DNA of 64,000 nucleotides from Lachnospiraceae bacterium UBA7199 (GTDB lineage: Bacteria > Bacillota > Clostridia > Lachnospirales > Lachnospiraceae), in NCBI GenBank assembly GCA_002490775.1, contig DKUR01000035.1:59130-123129 (forward strand). The letters run 5' to 3'. Below, in pieces: positions 46,172 to 54,823 of the stretch (position 1 is the stretch's first letter; each line of letters begins with the position of its first letter). Both the position numbers and the translations under genes were made by a program. A model generated the notes under the pieces. That model was not told where the DNA came from. It did not search any database and saw nothing but the letters and a program-made list of their open reading frames with translations.

Positions 46172-47002
46172 ATGTCGGAGCAGTTTTCAAGGACGGAGCG
46201 TCTTTTTGGGAAAAAGGCAGTGGAGCAGCTTATGCAGGCAAGGGTGGCAGTATTTGGAATCGGCGGAGTGGGCGGCCATGCCCTGGAGGCGCTGGTGCGC
46301 AGCGGCGTAGGATCGGTAGATATTATTGACAATGATAAAGTGTGCTTATCAAATTTAAACCGTCAGATAATTGCCACTTACAAGACGCTGGGCCAATATA
46401 AAGTAGATGCGGCAGAAGAAAGAATGAAAGAAATTAACCCGGATGTGGTTATTCATAAACATCAGGTCTTTTTTTTGCCGGAAACGGCTGACCGATTTGA
46501 CTTTTCCAAGTATGATTACGTGATTGATGCCATTGATACGGTGACAGGAAAGATAGAGCTTGCAGTCAGGGCGGGTAAAGCAGGCATTCCTATCATCAGT
46601 TCTATGGGGGCAGGCAATAAGGCAGATCCAACTGCATTTGAAGTGGCTGATCTTTATGAGACCAGCATCTGCCCTCTTGCAAAAGTGATGCGGCGGGAAT
46701 TGAAAAAAAGAGGGATCAGCAGATTAAAAGTAGTTTATTCAAAAGAACTGCCTCTGGCGCCTATAGAATTAGAATGTGACACAACATCCATAAACCTGCC
46801 GGAATCAGAAGGCAGGGAATGTAAGGAGAACGAGATAGCAGAAAACACAGAAAGCAGGCGCCGGCAGGTGCCGGGAAGCAGCGCTTTTGTACCTTCTGTG
46901 GCAGGACTGATTATGGCAGGCGAGGTAGTGAAAGATTTAATAAATGGTGAGAAAAAGAAAGATGCAAATGGTAAGGCGGGATTGCCATTGTCTTTTTTGT
47001 AA
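46172..47002 (+). CDS. tcdA: tRNA threonylcarbamoyladenosine dehydratase (TcdA/CsdL, ThiF family)
   Basis: 276 residues with the ATG at 46172 (AAGGAGA upstream); a longer frame to 46100 adds a hydrophobic stretch not found in the family. Nucleotide-binding motif FGIGGVGGHALEAL, then the E1-type LSNLNRQI, and VIDAIDT. The protein cyclises t6A at position 37 of tRNAs to ct6A using ATP. The Cys-rich ThiF zinc pair is not evident, as usual for TcdA. Confidence 0.92.
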   Translation: MSEQFSRTERLFGKKAVEQLMQARVAVFGIGGVGGHALEALVRSGVGSVDIIDNDKVCLSNLNRQIIATYKTLGQYKVDAAEERMKEINPDVVIHKHQVFFLPETADRFDFSKYDYVIDAIDTVTGKIELAVRAGKAGIPIISSMGAGNKADPTAFEVADLYETSICPLAKVMRRELKKRGISRLKVVYSKELPLAPIELECDTTSINLPESEGRECKENEIAENTESRRRQVPGSSAFVPSVAGLIMAGEVVKDLINGEKKKDANGKAGLPLSFL

Positions 47003-47108
47003 ATGCTTATAAAACTGTAGGGAGAATATTGTCTGATTCTAAATATTTGGATATAGTATGCCGATAAACAATAAAATAAAAGATATTCTTGTTTTAAACA
47101 TAAAACGC

Positions 47109-47209
47109 AGCTAAGGACAGCATTATGATTTCCAGGAGGGATACGGAAATTATGGTGCTGTCTTTATGGTTAAATTGTTGACTGTCTGGCAGAACAATTT
47201 GCGTTAGCT
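47109..47209. ncRNA. Candidate structured RNA or element: three-way junction upstream of a small gene
   Basis: AGCTAA (47109-47114) can pair with TTAGCT (47204-47209), closing two hairpins: GACAGCATTATGATTTCC (47116-47133) with GGAAATTATGGTGCTGTC (47145-47162), which pairs along all 18 positions if three G.U pairs are allowed, and AAATTGTT (47172-47179) with AACAATTT (47193-47200). A short T run follows. It lies 35 bases before the unknown gene at 47244. An RNA role is inference. Confidence 0.5.
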
Positions 47210-47243
47210 TTTTAAAACAGGAAAAAGAAGGGAGAGTATAATT

Positions 47244-47558
47244 ATGCAGGTAGGAGATATGAGACAGTTTTTAGAGAATCAGCAGGGGAAGGTAAGAAAG
47301 AGAAAAGAGGAAGAGAAACGGATCAAAAAGGGCATTTATCAGATGCAGGTGATGATAGATGGTCAGAATATGGAAACATTTGATAAGGAGCAGAAAAAGA
47401 GCAAGGAGCGTGTACAGCAGTCTGAAGAGGTACAAAAGGAATCGGAAAGTCAAAACAGAGAACGGAAAAAAACAGATGTGAAGACAGAAATGGAAAAGAT
47501 GCTGTCAGCAGTGGGAAAAAATTTGAATTTTGCAAGCGGCGGTAATGCGCAAGTCTGA
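47244..47558 (+). CDS. Highly charged hypothetical protein
   Basis: 104 residues, more than half Lys, Arg, Glu, Gln or Asp, with no hydrophobic core and a likely long helix from residue 5 to 85 (KVRKRKEEEKRIKKG, then KEQKKSKERVQQSEEVQKE). A GGGAG site precedes the ATG. No family recognised. Low complexity means a spurious frame cannot be fully excluded, but the ribosome site and codon phase support a gene. Confidence 0.6.
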   Translation: MQVGDMRQFLENQQGKVRKRKEEEKRIKKGIYQMQVMIDGQNMETFDKEQKKSKERVQQSEEVQKESESQNRERKKTDVKTEMEKMLSAVGKNLNFASGGNAQV

Positions 47559-47644
47559 TCTTCCTGGTAAAAAGAATTTCTTTGCTTGAAAATATGGATG
47601 GTTGGTATACAATAGAATTATAAAGCAGAGAAAGGGAGGGTATT

Positions 47645-49114
47645 ATGCTGAAAAATATAGTTTTTACGGAAAAACCGGAGGAAGAAGAACTGAAGGAACG
47701 CCTAAAAAACGCAAGGGAAAAGCTTATGGATCAGCAGATGCAGATCAAAGAGCATAAGATTCCTGTTTTGGTGCTTGTGGAAGGATGGGGGACAGCAGGA
47801 AAAGGAAGTGCCATAGGACAGGTGATTCAAAATATTGATCCAAGGTTTTTTAAGGTGGCAACAATGGATCAGCCCACGGAAGAAGAGAGCAGAAAACCGT
47901 TTTTGTGCCGCTATTTTAGCAAGTTGCCGGAGGCCGGAAAGTTTATGCTTTTAGATTCCGGGTGGATGGACGAAATTACCAGAAAGCGTCTCCATGATGG
48001 GATGGATAAAAAAACTTATGAGCAGCGGATTGACAGCATAAGAAGATTTGAAAGGCAGTTGACGGACAACGGATATCTGGTAATGAAGTTTTTTTTCCAT
48101 ATCAGCGAGAAGGAACAGAAAAAGCGGATTGACGAGCTTAAGAAGGATATTGATACCAGTTGGCGTGTTAGTGAAAATGATAAATGGCAAAATAAGCATT
48201 ATAAGAAGTGTGAAGAGGTATTCGGGCAGTATATGGAGGATACCAACACACCTTCTGCCCCTTGGTATATTATTGATTCTAAGTCAAAAAGGTGGGCAGA
48301 GCTGCAGGTATTGGAGACTCTGACACAGGGAATAGAAATTGCAATGCAAAACAGGAGCCTTGCAGTTCCACTTTTGCAAAATGTATTTCCTCTTGTAAAG
48401 ATGCCTAAGCTGTCAGAAGTGGATCTGGATAAGTGTATAGAGGAAGATGAGTATAAGGAAGAGCTTGAAAAACTTCAAAAGCATTTAGGGGAACTTCACA
48501 ACCGTCTTTACAGGAAACGGGTTCCTGTTGTGATTGTCTATGAAGGTTGGGATGCAGCAGGAAAAGGCGGTAATATTAAGCGCATTACAGGTGCCCTTGA
48601 TCCCAGAGGCTATGAAGTACAGCCCATTGCAAGTCCTGAACCTCATGAAAAGGCAAGACATTATCTGTGGCGCTTTTGGACAAGGCTGCCGAAAACAGGA
48701 CATGTGACTATTTTTGACAGAAGCTGGTATGGACGGGTAATGGTAGAGCGGCTGGAAGGCTTTTGCAGTGAGAATGACTGGAAGAGAGCCTATAATGAAA
48801 TCAATGAGTTTGAAAAAGAACTTCATGACTGGGGTGCCGTCATTATTAAATTCTGGGTACACATAGATAAGGACACCCAGCTTGCCCGTTTTACAGACAG
48901 GCAAAATACGCCCGGGAAGCAATGGAAGATCACTGATGAAGATTGGCGTAACAGGGAAAAGTGGGATGACTATGAAGGAGCTGTCAATGAAATGATTCAA
49001 AAGACCAGTACTACCTATGCACCCTGGCATATTTTGGAATCGGTGGATAAAAAGTATGCAAGAATTAAAGCACTTAAGATTGTGATTGAAGAATTGGAAA
49101 AGGTATTAAAATAA
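47645..49114 (+). CDS. pap: Polyphosphate:AMP phosphotransferase, two PPK2 domains
   Basis: 489 residues made of two PPK2 domains in tandem. The second (from about 270) has the intact Walker A-like EGWDAAGKGGNI, followed by lid Arg residues in DPRGYEV and FDRSWYGR. The first has EGWGTAGKGSAI, where Gly replaces the usual Asp, and LDSGWMDE in place of the FDRSWY stretch, so it is probably not catalytic. The protein belongs to the two-domain PPK2 class that phosphorylates AMP to ADP with polyphosphate. GGGAGGG precedes the ATG; it is transcribed alone with a terminator. Confidence 0.9.
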   Translation: MLKNIVFTEKPEEEELKERLKNAREKLMDQQMQIKEHKIPVLVLVEGWGTAGKGSAIGQVIQNIDPRFFKVATMDQPTEEESRKPFLCRYFSKLPEAGKFMLLDSGWMDEITRKRLHDGMDKKTYEQRIDSIRRFERQLTDNGYLVMKFFFHISEKEQKKRIDELKKDIDTSWRVSENDKWQNKHYKKCEEVFGQYMEDTNTPSAPWYIIDSKSKRWAELQVLETLTQGIEIAMQNRSLAVPLLQNVFPLVKMPKLSEVDLDKCIEEDEYKEELEKLQKHLGELHNRLYRKRVPVVIVYEGWDAAGKGGNIKRITGALDPRGYEVQPIASPEPHEKARHYLWRFWTRLPKTGHVTIFDRSWYGRVMVERLEGFCSENDWKRAYNEINEFEKELHDWGAVIIKFWVHIDKDTQLARFTDRQNTPGKQWKITDEDWRNREKWDDYEGAVNEMIQKTSTTYAPWHILESVDKKYARIKALKIVIEELEKVLK

Positions 49115-49125
49115 CCTTAAATGCA

Positions 49126-49156
49126 AGGGGAACTGCCTAAGACAGTTCCTCTTTTT
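49126..49156 (+). terminator. Terminator after pap
   Basis: AGGGGAACTG (49126-49135) pairs with CAGTTCCTCT (49143-49152), one G.U pair, then five T. Confidence 0.85.
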
Positions 49157-49226
49157 AACATAAGGGTGGCTGGCTTGGCAGGCGTTGTTTAACATAAGGA
49201 TGGCCCCCAGCGCGCGGCATCCATTG
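49154..49226 (+). repeat. Two related palindromic repeat units after the pap terminator
   Basis: The head TTTAACATAAGG occurs at 49154-49165 and again at 49188-49199 (period 34). In the second unit GGAT-G-GCC pairs with GGC-ATCC around a CG-rich loop. The layout (head, hairpin, TTG, next head; placed right after a terminator T tract) mirrors the pair at 7542-7621, although the stem sequences differ. Confidence 0.55.
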
Positions 49227-49240
49227 TTTTTTGCGTGTGC

Positions 49241-50080
49241 TTAGCGGTGTACATCAATAAAGGGTTCATACATCATAATGGCGGAATTTTGTACAACAAG
49301 CTGTTCATTCAGCAGATTGTTTTCCAGATCAAACTGCTGTTGGTACAGTTCATTATGCCTGCTGTATCCGCCCCAAAATTCACTTCTCATTTCATGATTT
49401 CTTTCGACGATTTCATATCGGTATTTTGGCTTGGATGATGCCTTCCACTGTCCATGAAGATATTCGTCGTCCACCCATACCAAAAGCTGATAAGTATCTT
49501 GTGTATTGTTTCGAATCATTAAATCTCCGTGAGGGTAAAAGCAGGTGGCGCCGCTGCCGAAGGGTTGTGTCCTGTTAGAATCGGGAAATACATCATAGCT
49601 GTGTCTATGGCGTTCTGTTACAGTAAGAGGAGTATGTATGGTCATCCAGAAGATTAAATTGGAAAGCTGGCACAGGCCGCCTCCTGTTCCCGCGTGAAAG
49701 GTGCCGGATTTAAGAATCATACCGTCTACATAGCCCTTTCGTTTGGAGGGCCTGCCAATCAGCTTCCAATAGCTGAATACTTTGCCTGGAGGAAGAAGTA
49801 TCCCATTTAATTTAGCTACAGCAAGTTTTAGGTTAATAATTTTATTGTGCTGCATCCACATATCAACATCTTTCAGCTTGCGTAGAAGGGGGGTTTTATG
49901 CATAAAATAAACATACGGAAGGGGATCAGCCTGCTTGATGTTAGTAAACTGGCTGTTCATGGTAATCCAGAGGATGTATCTTAAAAAGCCATAATAAATA
50001 AGCCCCAGCTTATTCCTTAAGGCGGAACGTTTTATGGGTTTGGGGATATGGCTGGTTTTGCCTTTTTTGTTATTTTCCAT
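49241..50080 (-). CDS. VanW family protein
   Basis: 279 residues. The VanW core is visible: LPPGKVFSYWKLIGRPSKRKGY, GGGLCQLSNLIFW and RHRHSYDVFPDSNRTQPFGSGAT. VanW was named in VanB-type glycopeptide clusters, but the family is widespread and its reaction is unknown. No other van gene is near, so resistance should not be inferred. GGGGGAAG precedes the ATG. It is divergent from the blaI operon. Confidence 0.88.
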   Translation of the reverse strand: MENNKKGKTSHIPKPIKRSALRNKLGLIYYGFLRYILWITMNSQFTNIKQADPLPYVYFMHKTPLLRKLKDVDMWMQHNKIINLKLAVAKLNGILLPPGKVFSYWKLIGRPSKRKGYVDGMILKSGTFHAGTGGGLCQLSNLIFWMTIHTPLTVTERHRHSYDVFPDSNRTQPFGSGATCFYPHGDLMIRNNTQDTYQLLVWVDDEYLHGQWKASSKPKYRYEIVERNHEMRSEFWGGYSRHNELYQQQFDLENNLLNEQLVVQNSAIMMYEPFIDVHR

Positions 50081-50204
50081 AGTGAATATCTTCCCCCTTT
50101 GAAATCTATTTTTATTTTAGCAAATAGCTGTGGATAATACAAATGAACAATCTTTTTATAATATATTACTTGTTTTTGCAGGTAAAAAGGTTTGAAAAAT
50201 ATAT

Positions 50205-50265
50205 TTGACATAATATGACTGCTGTGATAGTCTTTACATAAAAGGACTATTATAATAGTCATATT
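50205..50265 (+). promoter_or_regulatory. Promoter and operator of blaI-blaR1
   Basis: TTGACA (50205-50210) and TAGTCT (50228-50233), 17 bases apart, form the promoter. The inverted arms at 50212-50232 and 50245-50265 (outer part AATATGACT and AGTCATATT) match at 17 of 21 positions, and the right arm contains the exact palindrome GACTATTATAATAGTC. Each arm is itself a GACT(A/G)...TAGTC dyad, so two repressor dimers could bind. The remaining 115 bases to the blaI start show no further feature. Confidence 0.8.
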
Positions 50266-50380
50266 TTATTTCATAGGAAACTTTGTTCTTATAAAAGACT
50301 GGTGGAACAGGGAGCTTGTTATTTAATATAAGGGTGTTTAGCAGGCAGAAAGTTTAAAATAGAGGAAAGGCGGGGATAAA

Positions 50381-50734
50381 GTGAAATTATTCGATTCGGA
50401 AAGAAAAGTTATGGAGGTACTTTGGCGGGAAGGTGAAATTTCTGCCGGGCAGGTGGTAAAGATCTTAAAGGAAGAAATCGGGTGGAACAGGAATACTACT
50501 TATACGGTGATTAAAAAATGTGTAGATAAAGGCGCAATTAAGAGAGAAGAGCCAGGGTTTATCTGTCGTCCTTTGATTTCCAGGCAGGAAGTACAGGATT
50601 TTGAAACGGAGGAGCTGATTGATAAAATGTTTGACGGTTCTAAGGAAAAGTTTTTTGCTGCTTTTTTGGATGGAAAAAAGTTATCAAAGCAGGAAGTTGA
50701 TTCTTTAAAGAAACTGATTGACGATTTAAGTTAA
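50381..50734 (+). CDS. BlaI/MecI/CopY family transcriptional repressor
   Basis: 117 residues from a GTG at 50381 (AGGAAAGGCGGGG upstream). The winged helix is clear: SERKVMEVLWREGEISAGQVVK, then WNRNTTYTVIKKCVDKGAI; the C-terminal helices dimerise. In the Bla system such repressors are inactivated by proteolysis when the partner BlaR1 senses its ligand. The BlaR1-type gene lies 21 bases downstream. Dyads fitting this family occur at its own promoter and before the transporter genes at 52.3 kb. Confidence 0.93.
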   Translation: MKLFDSERKVMEVLWREGEISAGQVVKILKEEIGWNRNTTYTVIKKCVDKGAIKREEPGFICRPLISRQEVQDFETEELIDKMFDGSKEKFFAAFLDGKKLSKQEVDSLKKLIDDLS

Positions 50735-50755
50735 GAAAGGAGTGTGGCCATATAA

Positions 50756-52225
50756 ATGGATTTGATACAGATGAGCATGGCAGCAGGTATTTTAATTATG
50801 GGTGTTGTTTTCTTCCGCTCTTTGTTTATGCATCGTCTGCCAAAAAAGGTGATGATACTGCTTTGGGAAATAGCGATTTTACGCTTACTGATTCCTTTTT
50901 CTGTACCATTGCCGCTGCCTGCACCTTTGGCGGAAATAAGAAGTCTTATTGTGGACGAAAAGTCAAGGGAGGCTAAAACGGAAATGTATCATATTTCCGT
51001 TACGACAGGAGAAGAAACGATTACCCAGGATAATCAGGCCGCTTTATATATTAGAGAAAAATCATGGATTGATTGGAGAGGGGCAGTCATAGTAATTTAT
51101 TTGGCAGTAACTACAATTTTTCTGGCAGTCTCTCTTTTTCTTTATATCAGAGACAGCCGCTTGTTTCGGGAAGGGCTTCCCATGCCGGAGCAGGAGAAGG
51201 AGAAATTGCTTGGAAGGGCAGGAATAAAAGGGAAAAATTTAAGATATCTGGAAAGAGTAAGATTTCAAATTTCTGATCGAACTGCAACGCCCATAACCTA
51301 TGGCCTTTTTTATCCGGCAGTGGTTTTTCCGAAAGGGCGTTATTTAAAGGAGGAAAAAGAAGTAAGTTTTTGCCTGCAGCACGAATTAATACATATTCAA
51401 AATCATGATAATCTCAAAAAGCTGATAGCACATCTGGCGCTTTGTATTCATTGGTTTAATCCCCTTGTATGGGTAATGTATGTTTCATTTAACCGGGATA
51501 TGGAGCTTTTGTGTGATGAAACGGTGGTGCGAAGAAACGGTGAGCGCAGGCAGGAATATGCACTTACATTATTGTCGTTAGCCGAATGCAGGAATATGGG
51601 GTTTCAGACTGGTTTAGGATTTGGAAAAAATGCGGTGAAAGAAAGAATTGTTGCAGTCATGACAGTAAAAAAGACGACATATGTTGGTATATTGGCGGCA
51701 GTTATTGCTTTAACAAGCGCATTAACGGTGTTTATTACCAATTCTGTTGATTATGGCAAGGATAGGGTTGAGACATCTATCGCAGAGGGATATGCGGTAT
51801 CAGACACACCTGTATATACAAGCATTGCATGGGCAGAAACACCTGCGGGGGCAGCTATTGTGCAGGATCAGGAGATAGTATCAGCAGAAATTGCAGAGGA
51901 TGCAGTTTATGAGGGAACAGGACTGGATGAAGGCATGGAAGAAACAATATATGGACTAATTGCTGAATTTCAGAGATATGGGCTTAGCGGAGAAGTAAGT
52001 GGTGATGATTATCAATTGTATTATAACGGAGAACCTATTTATTTTTTGGCAGATAATCAGAATCAATCTGGGGATGGATTTTCCGGGAGGGTATTTGCAA
52101 AGGCAGCAGGTGGAGAAAATGGCAATACAGGAGTGATTACAAAATATAACAATGACGGGGTGATTATTGGCTTGGTGCTGCTTTCTGAGAAAGAATCTGA
52201 AACTTACGCTCATTCTTATTGGTAA
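50756..52225 (+). CDS. BlaR1-type M56 membrane metalloprotease with a non-PBP sensor
   Basis: 489 residues. Four or so membrane segments in the N-terminal 330 residues; the zinc motif HELIH is at 209-213, with the usual FNPLVWVMY after it and a further Glu in MELLCDE. After the last membrane helix (about 320-340) comes an outward part of only some 150 residues. It lacks the SxxK serine motif and size of the penicillin-binding sensor of true BlaR1, and has PepSY-like traits at most. It probably senses another envelope signal and triggers BlaI cleavage. Confidence 0.88.
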   Translation: MDLIQMSMAAGILIMGVVFFRSLFMHRLPKKVMILLWEIAILRLLIPFSVPLPLPAPLAEIRSLIVDEKSREAKTEMYHISVTTGEETITQDNQAALYIREKSWIDWRGAVIVIYLAVTTIFLAVSLFLYIRDSRLFREGLPMPEQEKEKLLGRAGIKGKNLRYLERVRFQISDRTATPITYGLFYPAVVFPKGRYLKEEKEVSFCLQHELIHIQNHDNLKKLIAHLALCIHWFNPLVWVMYVSFNRDMELLCDETVVRRNGERRQEYALTLLSLAECRNMGFQTGLGFGKNAVKERIVAVMTVKKTTYVGILAAVIALTSALTVFITNSVDYGKDRVETSIAEGYAVSDTPVYTSIAWAETPAGAAIVQDQEIVSAEIAEDAVYEGTGLDEGMEETIYGLIAEFQRYGLSGEVSGDDYQLYYNGEPIYFLADNQNQSGDGFSGRVFAKAAGGENGNTGVITKYNNDGVIIGLVLLSEKESETYAHSYW

Positions 52226-52264
52226 TTTATAAAAAGTGATAAAATTTCTATTGTGAAAAAAAGA

Positions 52265-52327
52265 TTGACACAATATGACTACTGTGATAGTCTAATTAAA
52301 AGACTATCACAGTAGTCATATTTTTTT
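52265..52327 (+). promoter_or_regulatory. Promoter, operator and possible terminator before the transporter genes
   Basis: TTGACA (52265-52270) and TAGTCT (52288-52293) repeat the blaI promoter almost base for base. The arms 52272-52293 and 52301-52322 are perfect 22-base inverted complements around AATTAAA (outer AATATGACT / AGTCATATT), followed by five T. The hairpin may terminate blaI-blaR1 transcription while its DNA form binds BlaI to control the transporter genes. Confidence 0.8.
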
Positions 52328-52385
52328 GAACAAGAATGGCTTGCAAGCCATGACAGATGTTGTTTCGTAAAAATGAAGGAAAGGA

Positions 52386-54779
52386 ATGGATATAAGGATG
52401 ACGTACAAAATAAGAAAAATAATTACATATTTGATTTTACTGGCAGTAATTCTGCTTACAGCAGGCTGCGGAAATATGGATAAAAAATCTCTTTCTTCTG
52501 GAGAAGGTGAAAAAATAAAAGAAAGTGATGGCAGCAATTCGGATATTACTATGGGACGATATACAGAGAAGGAAATTGACCTTTCTGAGGATCTGGTAAA
52601 TGTGAGGGAAATGAAGAAGTTTTCCGATGGCAGGCTTATGATTGCCGATGCATCTTCAGGCATATGGGTATCAAATGACAATGGGGCTTCCTGGAAAAAT
52701 GAAAATACAAAGTGGCTGGAAGAAAAGCTGATAAATGCTTATATCATGGATTTAACAATGCTGGCGGATGGCACATTTGGCATTATTTATGATGATTATG
52801 AAGATGCTTCTAAAGAAGCAGAATCAGAAGAAGAGAATGATTCACAGGAGGGTTCCGAGGCATCAGATTCCGCATTTGATCTGTCACCGGAGTGTGCGCT
52901 GGTCAAAGCAGATGGTACAGTAATTCCGATTTCCCTTTCTGTGTCAGAGGATGAAATGTATGCCAACAGGATGTGGATGACCAAGGAGGGAAGGGTTTTT
53001 GTAACGACTCTTGGAAATATTATTTATGAGATAAAGGAAGATGGCAGCAGTGAGAAATTTCTTACAACGGAAGGCAGGCCCATGCTGGTACAGTTTTGGG
53101 AAAATATTATGCTGATAGACGGGTATGACTTTGAGACACCGCTTCTTTATGATATGGAGAAAAAGGAATATGTGGAAGATGACGTACTTACAGATTTTGT
53201 AAAAGAGCAGGCCCCAGACCGTCAGTTTAACGGAGGAAGCTGGTATGATCTATACTGCTTTTTTGGAGAAGATGGAAGCTTATATCTGGCAGGTGAAAAG
53301 GGACTGTACCGCCATGTGATAGGAGAGAAAATGGAGCAGTTAATTGATGGAAGTTTATCTCGCCTTGGAAGCCCTAGATATGGAATAAAGGACATGGTTA
53401 TGCTGGAAAATGAAGTTTTCCTAGCTGTGTTTAACAGCGGAAAAATTGTTAGGTTTACTTATGATCCCAATATACCATCGGTGCCAGAGGAACGTCTTAA
53501 GGTGTATAGCCTTGAGGAAAGCTATAGTATTCGAACAGCAATTGCTATTTATCAAATAGCAAATCCAAATGTGTTTGTGGAATATGAAATTGGAAGAGGG
53601 GAAAATAATGGAGTAACCAGAGAGGATGCACTTAAAAAATTAAACACTCAAATCATGGCTGGAGAGGGACCGGATATTTTGATGCTGGACGGGCTGCCTG
53701 TGGATTCTTACATAGAAAAAGGGCTGTTGCTTGATTTGACTGATTTTTTGGAGGGTGTTTTCAAGGAAGAAGAATTATATGAAAACCTGATTAGAGCATT
53801 TTCCTATGAGGGAAGCATTTATACCGTGCCGGGACAGGTAGGATTTCCTGTTATGCTGGGAAGAGAAACCTATGTTTCCCAAATGAAGGATCTTGCATCA
53901 GTAGCAGACGAAATAGAAAAAATCCGACAGGATTATCCTGAAAAAGATATTTTGGGTATATGTTCGGAAAAAGCGCTTATGAAGATTTTTGCAGTTTCCA
54001 GCGCGCCTGCATGGAAAAAGGAGAATGGAGAAATCAACGAGGGTGCAGTAGCAGACTTTCTTATGCAGATGAAAAAAATTTATGATGCACAAATGGATGG
54101 AATTGGACAAAAGTGGCTGGAGAGGTATGAGTCAACCAGCAATTGGTATTCGGAGCAGATTGGAGAAGATTGGGCGTATAATCTTGAACTTTATGGTTTA
54201 AATACCTTGGAGTATGTAGGAGATTATACTCAGTTTATGGTTGGGATGACCACTTACCCCTATGGCTATTACGATATTACTTCCGCCGCTAAAGCAAAAG
54301 GGTTTGAGGATACTATGCTGGTGCCTATGGTGGGGCAGAGCAGCAATGTTTTTGCATCAAATACTATCTTAGGCATTAATGCGGCATCTGCAAAGAAGGA
54401 ACTGGCAGAGGACTTTTTAAAGGATTTTTTAGGTCAGGAAACACAGGTGTCATTAGGGGAGTTTGGAGTAAATAAAGCTGCTTTTGATGAGCTGCTCACA
54501 GTGGATCGGGAGGAGCTTGGGGAAGATAATCAGTATGGTTGTATGGCAATGATTGATGAAGATGGTGTGGAAGTGGATCTGGATGTGTATTATCCGGAGG
54601 AAGCGGAATTAAGATTGTTGAAAAGCTGGATGGCATCGGCAGATACGCCTTATATAGAAGATACGGTTTTTGAGGAAACTATATTTGAAGAGGGTGCAGA
54701 ATATATAAAGGGTAATCAGAGTCTTGAAGAAGCACTTGATGGGATCAATAAACAGCTTTCTATTTATATTTCAGAGTAA
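52386..54779 (+). CDS. Lipoprotein: propeller-like N-terminal half fused to an ABC solute-binding domain
   Basis: 797 residues, about twice the usual binding-protein length. Lipobox VILLTAGC with Cys28. Residues about 55-360 contain propeller/BNR-like blades (SDGRLMIADASSGIWVSND, EGRVFVTTLGNIIYEI and EDGSLYLAGEKGLYRHV), broken by a low-complexity acidic loop. From about 375 onward a family 1 binding-protein domain follows: RTAIAIYQIANPNVFVEYEI, LNTQIMAGEGPDILMLDGLP and LVPMVGQSSNVFASNTILGI. It delivers a ligand to the two permeases downstream. The ATG at 52386 follows AAGGAAAGGA. Confidence 0.85.
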   Translation: MDIRMTYKIRKIITYLILLAVILLTAGCGNMDKKSLSSGEGEKIKESDGSNSDITMGRYTEKEIDLSEDLVNVREMKKFSDGRLMIADASSGIWVSNDNGASWKNENTKWLEEKLINAYIMDLTMLADGTFGIIYDDYEDASKEAESEEENDSQEGSEASDSAFDLSPECALVKADGTVIPISLSVSEDEMYANRMWMTKEGRVFVTTLGNIIYEIKEDGSSEKFLTTEGRPMLVQFWENIMLIDGYDFETPLLYDMEKKEYVEDDVLTDFVKEQAPDRQFNGGSWYDLYCFFGEDGSLYLAGEKGLYRHVIGEKMEQLIDGSLSRLGSPRYGIKDMVMLENEVFLAVFNSGKIVRFTYDPNIPSVPEERLKVYSLEESYSIRTAIAIYQIANPNVFVEYEIGRGENNGVTREDALKKLNTQIMAGEGPDILMLDGLPVDSYIEKGLLLDLTDFLEGVFKEEELYENLIRAFSYEGSIYTVPGQVGFPVMLGRETYVSQMKDLASVADEIEKIRQDYPEKDILGICSEKALMKIFAVSSAPAWKKENGEINEGAVADFLMQMKKIYDAQMDGIGQKWLERYESTSNWYSEQIGEDWAYNLELYGLNTLEYVGDYTQFMVGMTTYPYGYYDITSAAKAKGFEDTMLVPMVGQSSNVFASNTILGINAASAKKELAEDFLKDFLGQETQVSLGEFGVNKAAFDELLTVDREELGEDNQYGCMAMIDEDGVEVDLDVYYPEEAELRLLKSWMASADTPYIEDTVFEETIFEEGAEYIKGNQSLEEALDGINKQLSIYISE

Positions 54780-54823
54780 AAAGAAGAAAAAAGTATGCGG
54801 CATAGTGGGAAGGAGCAGGAGTG

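Noticed and set aside
49241..50080. Vancomycin resistance because of VanW
   Set aside because: VanW proteins are widespread without van clusters; no vanH, ligase, vanX or vanRS gene is near.
50381..52225. Beta-lactam resistance system
   Set aside because: The protease lacks a PBP-like sensor and no beta-lactamase or PBP2a gene is present.
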